Below the pieces are notes generated by a model. The model saw nothing but the letters and a program-made list of their open reading frames with translations. It did no database searches and was not told where the DNA came from. This document shows positions 36,081 through 43,973 of a DNA stretch of 64,000 bases, in pieces (positions within the stretch are counted from its first letter, which is position 1; every line of letters starts with the position of its first letter). The translations under genes were made by a program, and so were the position numbers. This stretch comes from Magnetospirillum sulfuroxidans (GTDB lineage: Bacteria > Pseudomonadota > Alphaproteobacteria > Rhodospirillales > Magnetospirillaceae), in the NCBI RefSeq assembly GCF_018224925.1, contig NZ_JAGTUF010000015.1:28739-92738 (forward strand). Reading direction: 5' to 3'.

Positions 36081-37687
36081 TGGCCGCCGCCGTGCCGAGC
36101 CTGCTTTGGCGGGGGTCGCCGTCCGGCCTGGGGCGATGGGGGGCCATCGCCAGCCGTGCCGCCGCCATGGATGGTTGGCGGCGCCGGGTTTTGCTGATCC
36201 TGTTGGGTGGCCTGGCCACCTTGGCGTTGCCGCCCTTGGGGGCGTTGCCGGTTCTGTTGCCGTCCTTGTGCGGGTTGGTGTGGGTGCTGGAAGGCGCGCG
36301 CACGCGCCGGCACGCCTTTGGCGTCGGCTGGTGGTGGGCTTGGGCGTGGTACGCCATCGGGTTTTATTGGATCGGCAATGCCATGCTGGTCGATCCCGAG
36401 CGTTTCGGTTGGATGATTCCCTTCGCCACCTTGGGGTTGGGGGCGGTGCAGGCGGTGTTTATCGGCATCGCCACCTTGCTTACCCACCTCACTCGGGTCG
36501 GCGGCATTTCCCGTGTGCTGGTGCTGGCGGGGATGTGGACGGTGATGGAATGGGTTCGCGCCTGGTTTCTGACCGGCTTTCCCTGGAATCCGCTGGGATC
36601 GGTCTGGGACGCGGTGCCGGCGGTGCTGCAACTGGCCTCGGTCGTCGGCGTGTTCGGGCTGTGCGGTTTCACCATTTTGGTGTTTGCCTTGCCGGCGGCC
36701 TTGGCTGATTTCCTCAGCCGCCGCCAGCATCGGCTGGTGCTGGCGGCGGTGGTGGCGCTGCTGGGCGGCGCTGTCGCCTTTGGTCAGGCGCGGTTAGCCG
36801 CTCACCCGACCGAAACGGTCCCTGGTATCCGCTTGCGGCTGGTGCAGGCGGCTATCGCCCAGCGGCACATGTGGCGGGACGATCTGCGGAAAAGCCAGTT
36901 GCTGGATCACGTCGAGCTGTCGCGCGGTCCGGGCTTTGACGCCATCACCCATGTGGTTTGGCCGGAAACGGCGGCGCCGTTCTTCCTTGATCTGGATGTC
37001 GCCAACCGCGCCGTGGCGGCGACGGCGGCGCCGGTCGGCGGCATGCTGTTGACCGGGGCGCCGCGCATCACCCCGCAAGGGGTCTTGCCCATGCATTTGT
37101 GGAACAGCCTGATGGCCCTTGATGCCAGCGGGCAGGTGCGGGGGGTTTATGACAAGGTCCACCTGGTCCCCTTTGGCGAATACGTGCCGTTGCGCGGTCT
37201 ATTGCCCATCGACAAGCTGACCGCCGGCGGGATGGATTTTTCCGCCGGGGCTGGTTTGCGCACCTTGGATATTCCCGGTTTGCCGCCGGTGGGGCCGTTC
37301 ATCTGCTACGAAGCGGTTTTTCCCGGTCAAGTTGTGGGGCGCGACCAAAAGCGGCCTGAATGGCTGCTGACGGTCACCAATGATGGTTGGTTCGGAAAAT
37401 CGGCGGGACCGCACCAACATCTCGCCGCGGGGCGCATGCGCGCGGTCGAGGAAGGGTTGCCGCTGGTGCGGTCTGCCAATACGGGCATCTCGGCGATAAT
37501 AGATCCACTTGGCCGTGAAATGCACAGGCTGGCTTTGGGGCAACGCGGCGTGGTGGACGGAGAGTTGCCACGGTCGGTATCGCCCACCCTTTATGGTCGT
37601 TGGGGCAATGCGGTGCCGTTGATCCTGGCGGGACTTCTTCTACTGCTGGGGATGCTTGGAAAAATTTCGCGAATCTCCAGGGCTTGA
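36080..37687 (+). CDS. lnt: Apolipoprotein N-acyltransferase
   Basis: A 535-residue inner-membrane enzyme that adds the third acyl chain to lipoproteins. The N-terminal half has six or so membrane helices. The C-terminal nitrilase domain contains the catalytic glutamate in VVWPETAAPF, the lysine in YDKVHLVPFGEYVPLR and the cysteine in PFICYEAVFPG, and ends with a final helix LILAGLLLLLGML. The ATG at 36080 shares its first base with the preceding stop codon. In E. coli the ybeY-ybeX-lnt order is the same. Confidence 0.95.
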   Translation: MAAAVPSLLWRGSPSGLGRWGAIASRAAAMDGWRRRVLLILLGGLATLALPPLGALPVLLPSLCGLVWVLEGARTRRHAFGVGWWWAWAWYAIGFYWIGNAMLVDPERFGWMIPFATLGLGAVQAVFIGIATLLTHLTRVGGISRVLVLAGMWTVMEWVRAWFLTGFPWNPLGSVWDAVPAVLQLASVVGVFGLCGFTILVFALPAALADFLSRRQHRLVLAAVVALLGGAVAFGQARLAAHPTETVPGIRLRLVQAAIAQRHMWRDDLRKSQLLDHVELSRGPGFDAITHVVWPETAAPFFLDLDVANRAVAATAAPVGGMLLTGAPRITPQGVLPMHLWNSLMALDASGQVRGVYDKVHLVPFGEYVPLRGLLPIDKLTAGGMDFSAGAGLRTLDIPGLPPVGPFICYEAVFPGQVVGRDQKRPEWLLTVTNDGWFGKSAGPHQHLAAGRMRAVEEGLPLVRSANTGISAIIDPLGREMHRLALGQRGVVDGELPRSVSPTLYGRWGNAVPLILAGLLLLLGMLGKISRISRA

Positions 37688-37809
37688 TTTCCGGCTGGCG
37701 GGATTATTTGCTGATCATCACCCGATTGACTTGCATACAACCTCGGTCATAAGGTGAGCCAGGACAGATTTCGCCGTCCATCACTCAAGGCAGCAGCCGG
37801 AACGATCAC

Positions 37810-38295
37810 ATGGTTGAGACAACGCGTAAGGAAAAAGCCACTCCTCGTAAGGGGAGCTCCCGCGGGCGGACGCCATCGGGTAAACCCAATCCCATCGACG
37901 TGCATGTGGGAGGGCGCGTGCGCCTGCGTCGGACGCTGTTGGGCATGAGCCAGGAAAAGTTGGGCGACGCCTTGGGCCTGACCTTTCAGCAGGTGCAAAA
38001 ATACGAACGCGGCGCCAATCGCGTCGGCGCCTCGCGTTTGTTCGATCTGTCGCGCGTGCTTGACGTTCCGGTCAGTTTCTTCTTTGACGACATGAACGAC
38101 GAACTCAAGGCGCAAAGCCCGGCCCTGATCGCCGGCATGACCGCGCTGGAAGAGCCGCCCGCCCATTTCGAGCATGATCCCCTGGCCAAGCGGGAAACCC
38201 TGGAATTGGTTCGTGCCTATTATCGCATCGCCGATCCGCAGGTCAGAAAGCGGGTTTATGAATTGGCCAAGGCTTTGGCCGATTCGTCCGACTGA
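37810..38295 (+). CDS. XRE-family helix-turn-helix regulator
   Basis: A 161-residue protein with a basic N-terminal tail and an XRE-type HTH at about residues 37-90 (VRLRRTLLGMSQEKLGDALG, then FQQVQKYERGANRVGASRLF). The C-terminal half contains LELVRAYYRIADPQVRKRVY. This protein type is common next to metK in alphaproteobacteria, but its target genes are not known to me. It precedes the SAM-II riboswitch and probably has its own promoter in the 120 bp after lnt. Confidence 0.88.
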   Translation: MVETTRKEKATPRKGSSRGRTPSGKPNPIDVHVGGRVRLRRTLLGMSQEKLGDALGLTFQQVQKYERGANRVGASRLFDLSRVLDVPVSFFFDDMNDELKAQSPALIAGMTALEEPPAHFEHDPLAKRETLELVRAYYRIADPQVRKRVYELAKALADSSD

Positions 38296-38424
38296 CGATA
38301 ACCACGTTGATGGCGGGGGAATCGACGCATTCCCTCGCTATTTTCGTGCGATTGCCCTTGACGACAGGCGCTGTCGCCTGCCACAAGGGCGGCCCTGGGT
38401 GTCGGCATAATATGCCGTGGACCC

Positions 38425-38477
38425 AGCGTGGAGATTTGTGACCGCTTGCCGCCACGTTAAGCACCGGCTAAGTGGGT
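38425..38477 (+). promoter_or_regulatory. SAM-II riboswitch (metA RNA motif) upstream of metK
   Basis: The stem CGTGG...CCACG (38427-38431 with 38452-38456) encloses GATTTG...ACCG...TTGC. It is followed by TTAA, then GGCTAAGTGGG. This order of conserved blocks matches the SAM-II pseudoknot consensus as I remember it. The element ends about 60 nt before the Shine-Dalgarno sequence (AGGAGG at 38537) of metK. It would switch metK off when S-adenosylmethionine is abundant. Confidence 0.8.
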
Positions 38478-38550
38478 GCATCGCGATGGCTCATCCGTTC
38501 CATTCCGAATGCCCCTGGTCCACCATGCCTGGAACTAGGAGGGCTTGCCC

Positions 38551-39723
38551 GTGTCGAAGAAAAATTTCCTGTTCACGTCCGAATCGGTTTCCGAAGGCCA
38601 TCCCGACAAGGTGTCGGATCGGATTTCCGATGCTGTCGTCGACGCCTTTTTGGCTGCCGACCCGCATTCCCGCGTCGCGGTTGAAACCCTGACCACCACC
38701 AATCTGATCGTGCTGGCCGGTGAAGTGCGTGGCCCGGCTTCGGTCAACGCGGCGCTGATGGAAGACATCGCTCGTCACGCGGTCAAGGATATCGGTTACG
38801 AACAGGATGGCTTCCACTGGAAGAACGCCAACGTTCAGGTTCATGTGCACCAGCAATCCGCCGACATCGCCGTCGGTGTCGATGCCGCCGCCGAAAAGGA
38901 CGAAGGCGCTGGCGACCAGGGCATCATGTTCGGTTATGCCTGCAACGAGACCCCGGTGCTGATGCCGGCGCCGATCTATTTCGCCCACGAAATCCTCAAG
39001 TCGCTGGCCGAAGCCCGTCATTCGGGCGCCCAGCCGCTGCTGGGGCCGGATTCCAAGAGCCAGGTGACCTTGGAATATCGCGATGGCAAGCCGGTGCGCG
39101 CCACCTCGGTGGTGGTTTCGACCCAGCATGACGGCAGCCTGTCCCAGGCCGATGTGCGCGATATCGTTCGTCCGCACGTGCTTGACGTTCTGCCGAAAGG
39201 CTGGATGTGCCCGGAAGATACTTTTTACGTCAACCCGACCGGCCGTTTTGTCATCGGTGGTCCCGACGGTGATTGTGGCCTGACCGGCCGTAAGATCATT
39301 GTCGATACCTATGGTGGCGCGGCTCCGCATGGCGGCGGCGCGTTCTCGGGCAAGGATCCGACCAAGGTCGACCGTTCGGCCGCCTATGCCTCGCGCTATC
39401 TGGCCAAGAACGTGGTTGGCGCCGGTCTGGCCGATCGCTGCGTCATCCAGCTGTCTTATGCCATCGGCGTTTCCAAGCCGTTGTCGGTCTATGTCGACAC
39501 CTATGGCACCAGCAAGGTCGATGAAGACAAGCTGTCGGCCGTGTTGCAGGAACTGATGGATCTTAGCCCGCGTGGCATCCGGACCCATCTGGGCCTGAAC
39601 AAGCCGATCTATGCGCGCACCGCGGCTTACGGCCATTTCGGCCGCAATCCCGATGCCGATGGCGGCTTTTCGTGGGAAAAGCTGGATCTGGTCGATCAAC
39701 TCAAGCGCGCCTTTGGTGCGTGA
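38551..39723 (+). CDS. metK: S-adenosylmethionine synthetase
   Basis: A 390-residue enzyme making SAM from methionine and ATP. Signatures are [21 protein letters not shown] at the N-terminus, [12 protein letters not shown], and [28 protein letters not shown] at 38551 is the likely start because AGGAGG lies eight bases upstream and the alignment to the family begins here. An upstream SAM-II riboswitch gives feedback control. The stop overlaps the trmB start by one base. Confidence 0.97.
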   Translation: MSKKNFLFTSESVSEGHPDKVSDRISDAVVDAFLAADPHSRVAVETLTTTNLIVLAGEVRGPASVNAALMEDIARHAVKDIGYEQDGFHWKNANVQVHVHQQSADIAVGVDAAAEKDEGAGDQGIMFGYACNETPVLMPAPIYFAHEILKSLAEARHSGAQPLLGPDSKSQVTLEYRDGKPVRATSVVVSTQHDGSLSQADVRDIVRPHVLDVLPKGWMCPEDTFYVNPTGRFVIGGPDGDCGLTGRKIIVDTYGGAAPHGGGAFSGKDPTKVDRSAAYASRYLAKNVVGAGLADRCVIQLSYAIGVSKPLSVYVDTYGTSKVDEDKLSAVLQELMDLSPRGIRTHLGLNKPIYARTAAYGHFGRNPDADGGFSWEKLDLVDQLKRAFGA

Positions 39724-40439
39724 TGGGCAAGGGCGACGGCCAGAGGCCGGCTGACGACAAGCCGCGCTTTTTTGGCCGGCGGCGCGGCAAGACGCTGCGC
39801 CGGACCGCCGTGGGCTTGATGGAAACGATGCTGCCCCGGTTGGCGATCACGCCGCCGGGGCAGGGTTGCCCGGCGCTTGATCCCGTCGCTTTGTTTCCCC
39901 GCCCGATCCAGGCGGTGTGGCTGGAGGTCGGCTTTGGCGGCGGCGAGCATGTGGTGGCCCAGGCGGGGTTGCATCCTGAAATCGGCTTGATCGGCTGCGA
40001 GCCGTTCAATAACGGCATCGCCAGTCTGCTCGGCCATCTGGCCAATAGCGAAATCGACAGCGTCCGCATTTTCCCCGACGACGTTCGTCAATTGCTGCCG
40101 GCTTTTCCACAGGCCTCGATCGGTCGCGTCTTCGTGCTGTTTCCCGATCCGTGGCCAAAGAAACGCCATGCCGAACGTCGGTTTATCGGCCGCGACAATC
40201 TGGATGCCTTGGCTCGGGTCATGGCCGATGGCGCCGAATTACGGGTGGCGTCCGACGATCCGGTCTATCAGCAATGGGCGGCAGAACAATTGCGCGCTCA
40301 CCCCGATTTCACCGAAATCCAAGTGACCAGCGATCGCGCCGCCTTGCCGGCGGATTGGCCGGCAACCCGCTACGAACAAAAATGCCTGGCGGGCCGCGAT
40401 CCGGTATTTTTTCGCTTCGCACGGCGGAATCGCGACTGA
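39723..40439 (+). CDS. trmB: tRNA (guanine-N7-)-methyltransferase
   Basis: A 238-residue SAM-dependent methyltransferase forming m7G46 in tRNA. Motifs are WLEVGFGGGEHVVAQA (SAM binding), IGCEPFNNGIASLL, and LFPDPWPKKRHAERRF, the TrmB signature; the C-terminus has ATRYEQKCLAGRDPVFF. It directly follows metK, overlapping it by one base, so the SAM-II riboswitch may also influence it. Confidence 0.94.
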   Translation: MGKGDGQRPADDKPRFFGRRRGKTLRRTAVGLMETMLPRLAITPPGQGCPALDPVALFPRPIQAVWLEVGFGGGEHVVAQAGLHPEIGLIGCEPFNNGIASLLGHLANSEIDSVRIFPDDVRQLLPAFPQASIGRVFVLFPDPWPKKRHAERRFIGRDNLDALARVMADGAELRVASDDPVYQQWAAEQLRAHPDFTEIQVTSDRAALPADWPATRYEQKCLAGRDPVFFRFARRNRD

Positions 40440-40500
40440 CGCTCTGGAAAAGTCTTGGGTTGGTTCTTACACTCCGGGCCGAAATTGCCAAGGGATGTGA

Positions 40501-41247
40501 ATGATGGAATGGCTTAGCGATCCGCAGCTTTGGATCAGTCTGCTGACTTTGGCGGCGCTGGAAATCGTTCTGGGCATCGACAATCTGGTGTTCTTGACCA
40601 TTTTGGCCGACCGCTTGCCCGAGCCGCAGCGGCCGGCGGCGCGCAAGCTGGGGCTGGGTTTTGCCCTGATCACCCGTTTGGCCCTGCTGGCGTCATTGTC
40701 ATGGATTGTCGGTCTGGTCGATCCGGTGTTCACCATCTGGGAGCACGCGGTGTCGTGGCGCGACATTATCCTGATCGGCGGCGGGTTGTTCTTGCTGACC
40801 AAGGCCACCCATGAAATTCACGGTTCGCTGGAAGGCGAGGAAGAGGGAGAGGGCGGTTCCGCCGGCAAGGTGGTTGCCGCGGGCTTTGTCGCCACCATCG
40901 TCCAGATCGGTATTCTCGATATCATTTTCTCGCTCGATTCGGTGATTACCGCCGTTGGCATGGTCGATCAGTTGGAAGTGATGGCGGCGGCGGTGATTAT
41001 CGCCGTCATCGTCATGCTGATCGCGGCGGGGCCGCTGTCGAGCTTTGTTTCGGCGCATCCCACCGTCAAGATGCTGGCGCTGTCGTTCCTGCTGCTGGTG
41101 GGCATGGCGCTGATCGCCGACGGCTTGGGCTTCCATATTCCCAAGGGCTACCTGTACTTCGCCATGGGCTTCTCGGTTCTGGTCGAGGCGCTTAATCTGC
41201 TGGCGCGGCGCAAGCGCAAGCCGGTCAAGCTGCGGAATTCGCTTTAG
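40501..41247 (+). CDS. TerC-family integral membrane protein
   Basis: A 248-residue protein with seven predicted membrane helices. Characteristic acidic sites are LEIVLGIDNLVFLTILADRL and DIIFSLDSVITAVGM, matching TerC/Alx proteins linked to tellurite resistance and manganese export. A charged loop (SLEGEEEGEGGSAG) is central. Mn2+ transport is plausible for the family but unproven here. The TerB-like gene follows about 95 bp later; no tellurite operon is present. Confidence 0.9.
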   Translation: MMEWLSDPQLWISLLTLAALEIVLGIDNLVFLTILADRLPEPQRPAARKLGLGFALITRLALLASLSWIVGLVDPVFTIWEHAVSWRDIILIGGGLFLLTKATHEIHGSLEGEEEGEGGSAGKVVAAGFVATIVQIGILDIIFSLDSVITAVGMVDQLEVMAAAVIIAVIVMLIAAGPLSSFVSAHPTVKMLALSFLLLVGMALIADGLGFHIPKGYLYFAMGFSVLVEALNLLARRKRKPVKLRNSL

Positions 41248-41340
41248 CCGCCTGTTCTCGGCGGATTAACCACAAGTGCATCAGGGTTGTTGCTCTGGTG
41301 TGCTTGTGCTAAGGCTTGCGCCGATTTTTAGGGATGAGTG

Positions 41341-41790
41341 ATGTTCGGCCGTCTGCGTGCCTTGTTTGTGTCCAATGATGACGGCGTCAGTGCCCAGCGA
41401 CGCCTGCAATTGGCCGCTGCCGCCGTTTTGGCCGAGGCGGCCTCGTTGGACGGGCAGGTGGATGAGGTCGAACAGCGGCGAATCACCGAGCTTTTGGCCC
41501 GGCATTTCCAGCTTTCCCAAGCCGAGGCCCAGGATTTGTTGGCAGAAGCCAGCGTGCTGGCGCAGCAATCGGTGCAATTGGTTGGTTTCGCCCGCACCAT
41601 CAAGGATGGCTTCGAGGCGAGCGAACGCATCGAGTTGATCGAAATGTTGTGGGATGTGGCCTATGCCGATGGCCATCTGCATGAATACGAAGCCAATCTG
41701 GTTCGCCGGATCGCCGGCCTGATCCATGTTCCCGATCAGGATGCCGGCGCCGCCCGCAAGCGGGTGATGGCGCGACTGGGAATACAGTGA
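41341..41790 (+). CDS. TerB-family (tellurite resistance B-like) protein
   Basis: A 149-residue helical protein of the TerB superfamily. LAAAAVLAEAASLDGQVDEVEQ and IEMLWDVAYADGHLHEYEANLV are the two acidic metal-binding-like repeats typical of TerB/DjlA-N domains. These proteins are thought to be cytoplasmic scaffolds. ATG at 41341 is preferred to the adjoining GTG. It lies between terC-like and fdxA genes. Confidence 0.85.
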   Translation: MFGRLRALFVSNDDGVSAQRRLQLAAAAVLAEAASLDGQVDEVEQRRITELLARHFQLSQAEAQDLLAEASVLAQQSVQLVGFARTIKDGFEASERIELIEMLWDVAYADGHLHEYEANLVRRIAGLIHVPDQDAGAARKRVMARLGIQ

Positions 41791-41820
41791 GATAACGAGT
41801 CTGCCGATCTGGAGTCGATC

Positions 41821-42159
41821 ATGGCCTATGTGGTGACCGAGAACTGCATCAAGTGCAAGTATCAGGATTGTGTTGAAGTTTGCCCGGTGGATTGCTTCTA
41901 CGAGGGTGAGAATTTCCTGGTCATCAATCCGGACGAATGCATTGATTGCGGCGTCTGCGAGCCGGAATGTCCGGCCGAAGCCATTTTCCCCGATTCCGAC
42001 GATGCCGCTGCCGCCTGGGCGCAGGCCAATCGCGATTATGCCGGAATTTGGCCGAACATCACCCGCAAGGGCGAGGCTCCGGCCGATGCCGATGCCTGGA
42101 AGGGCAAGCCCGGCAAGGCCGACCTGCTGTCGCCCGCGCCCGGTAAAGGCACCGCCTGA
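41821..42159 (+). CDS. fdxA: 7Fe-8S ferredoxin FdxA
   Basis: A 112-residue low-potential ferredoxin. The N-terminal [17 protein letters not shown] provides ligands for a [3Fe-4S] cluster and one of the [4Fe-4S] cluster, and [12 protein letters not shown] provides the rest, as in Azotobacter FdI. The C-terminal extension has [17 protein letters not shown]. It is followed by a terminator and then by carD, an order common in alphaproteobacteria. Confidence 0.95.
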   Translation: MAYVVTENCIKCKYQDCVEVCPVDCFYEGENFLVINPDECIDCGVCEPECPAEAIFPDSDDAAAAWAQANRDYAGIWPNITRKGEAPADADAWKGKPGKADLLSPAPGKGTA

Positions 42160-42188
42160 TCCCGCACGGGATTGTGATTTAACTGGCC

Positions 42189-42224
42189 AGCCCGGCCCAC
42201 CTGAACGGTGGCGCCGGGCTTTTT
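42189..42224 (+). terminator. Rho-independent terminator after fdxA
   Basis: AGCCCGGC pairs with GCCGGGCT, with an inner CCACC/GGTGG pair, followed by T5. It is 29 bp after the fdxA stop. Confidence 0.88.
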
Positions 42225-42455
42225 ACCGTGCTTTCATCGGATCGTCATGGTATAAGAGCCAGTCCGCCGAGCCATGTCTCGCGGACAGCATAAGCGGCTC
42301 TGGGGAGCCCGTGGGCCGTGCGCCTATCCCCAAGTGTACAATTTGATTGACTGATCCTCCGCCCGACATAAGGACGTGGCCGGAAGCGCCTTCGGCGTTT
42401 CGTTGAAGGTTGGCCGTCGTTCGTCGCCGTGCGGACCCAGCAGGGAAGAGAGCAA

Positions 42456-42950
42456 ATGTCGAGCGTTTCTTTCGCCGAAGGTGATTATGTGGTTTATCCG
42501 ACCCATGGCGTTGGCCAGGTGATGGCCATCGAAAACCAAGAAATCGGCGGCATGAAGCTGCAATTGTTCGTCATTACCTTCGATCGCGATCGTATGACGC
42601 TCCGTGTTCCGGTGGCCAAGGCCACCAAGTCTGGCCTGCGCAAGCTGTCGTCGCGCACGGTCATGGACACCGCCTTGTCCACATTGAAGGGCCGGGCCAA
42701 GGTCAAGCGCACCATGTGGAGCCGCCGCGCCCAGGAATACGAAGCCAAGATCAATTCCGGCGACCCGGTCTCCATCGCCGAAGTGGTGCGCGACCTGCAC
42801 CGCAACGCCAACCAGCCTGACCAGTCCTACAGCGAACGCCAGATTTATGAAGCGGCGCTGGAACGTCTGGCCGCCGAATTGGCCGCGGTCGAGCGCATTG
42901 ATGCCGATGCCGCTGCCGCCAAGCTGTGTGAATTGCTCACCGCGGCTTGA
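42456..42950 (+). CDS. carD: CarD-family RNA polymerase-binding transcription factor
   Basis: A 164-residue regulator that binds the RNA polymerase beta lobe and stabilises open complexes at rRNA and housekeeping promoters. The N-terminal Tudor-like part is SFAEGDYVVYPTHGVGQVMA, then LQLFVITFDRDRMTLRVPVA. The helical C-terminal domain includes WSRRAQEYEAKINSGDP and AEVVRDLHRNANQPDQSYSE. The start has GGGAAGAGAG just upstream. It is monocistronic with its own terminator. Confidence 0.95.
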   Translation: MSSVSFAEGDYVVYPTHGVGQVMAIENQEIGGMKLQLFVITFDRDRMTLRVPVAKATKSGLRKLSSRTVMDTALSTLKGRAKVKRTMWSRRAQEYEAKINSGDPVSIAEVVRDLHRNANQPDQSYSERQIYEAALERLAAELAAVERIDADAAAAKLCELLTAA

Positions 42951-42965
42951 GGCAAGAAGATGATG

Positions 42966-43001
42966 AACGCGGTCCCTGGCGCTGTCAGGGGCCGCGTTTT
43001 C
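42966..43001 (+). terminator. Rho-independent terminator after carD
   Basis: AACGCGGTCCCTG pairs with CAGGGGCCGCGTT (one G-T pair) and continues into a T-rich end (TTTTCATT). Confidence 0.8.
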
Positions 43002-43092
43002 ATTGTGGCGGAGCTTGCTCTTAATCGTGGGCGTTGACGGATTCCCTCGCGCCTGCGACCATGCCGCTGCTGCAAGCAGGAATAACGTGGGC

Positions 43093-43905
43093 ATGTCCGC
43101 CAATATTTCAGAAAACAACGTCTTTGCCACCCTGCGGGGAACTGGCCGGATCTGGGCCGTGGGCGCTATCCACGGCGAGGTGAGCCGCGCCCGCGCCCTG
43201 CACGCGGCCTTGGCCGAAACCATGAAGCCGGGCGACCAGATCGTCTATTTGGGCGACATCTTGGGCTATGGCCCCGATGTGCGGGCGGCGATCGATGAAG
43301 TGCTGGTGTTCCGCCGCGCTTTTCTCGCCCAGCCCGGTGTCGAGGTCGATGACATCGTCTTTTTGCGCGGCGCCCAGGAAGAGATGTGGCAAAAGCTGCT
43401 GCAATTGCAATTCGCCCCCAATCCTGGCGACGTATTGAAATGGATGATCGACCATGGCATCGGTCCGACCTTGGCCGCCTATGGCGGGAATGTCGAAGAA
43501 GGCATCCTGGCGGCGCGGGACGGCATTTCGGCCCTGACCAAGTGGACGTCGGCCCTGCGCCAGAACATGCGGCTTTATGACGGCCACACCACCTTGATGG
43601 GGGTGTTGAAGCACGCGGCCTTTACCGATGATGAAGGCCTGCTGTTCGTTCATGCCGGCATTGATCCGACTAGGCCGCTATCGGCGCAATTGGATGCTTT
43701 TTGGTGGGGCTCGGCCGGCTTTGAATTGCTGGAGGGGGCTTACGGCAATTTCCGTCTGGTGGTGCGCGGGTCCGACCGCCGCCGTGGCGGGGTGCGCGTC
43801 GGCGCCTTCACCGCTACCTTGGATTCCGGCTGTGGCCAGGGCGGCCCCCTGACCGCCGCCTGTTTCGGCGCCGACGGCCAGATCCTGCACATGCTGGAAG
43901 CGTAG
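43093..43905 (+). CDS. Metallophosphoesterase-like protein with degenerate metal sites
   Basis: A 270-residue calcineurin-like fold. The usual metal motifs are altered: GDxH is GAIHG, which loses the aspartate, and GNHE is RGAQEE, which loses the asparagine and histidine. GDILGYGPD retains the second motif and FVHAGIDP a later one. The fold is therefore likely but catalysis is doubtful; it may be a binding or regulatory protein. It lies after carD, which is a common arrangement in alphaproteobacteria. ATG 43093 is preferred over longer frames without similarity. Confidence 0.8.
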   Translation: MSANISENNVFATLRGTGRIWAVGAIHGEVSRARALHAALAETMKPGDQIVYLGDILGYGPDVRAAIDEVLVFRRAFLAQPGVEVDDIVFLRGAQEEMWQKLLQLQFAPNPGDVLKWMIDHGIGPTLAAYGGNVEEGILAARDGISALTKWTSALRQNMRLYDGHTTLMGVLKHAAFTDDEGLLFVHAGIDPTRPLSAQLDAFWWGSAGFELLEGAYGNFRLVVRGSDRRRGGVRVGAFTATLDSGCGQGGPLTAACFGADGQILHMLEA

Positions 43906-43935
43906 ACGGCTGGCGTTGTCGGCCGCATGAAAATG

Positions 43936-43969
43936 GTGCCCCCGGCCCCTGGGCGGGACCGGGGGGCAC
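43936..43969. terminator. Stem-loop between convergent phosphoesterase-like gene and htpG
   Basis: GTGCCCCCGG pairs with CCGGGGGGCAC, with one bulge, around a 13-nt loop. It lies between the two convergent genes and may serve both. Confidence 0.65.
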
Positions 43970-43973
43970 GTAT

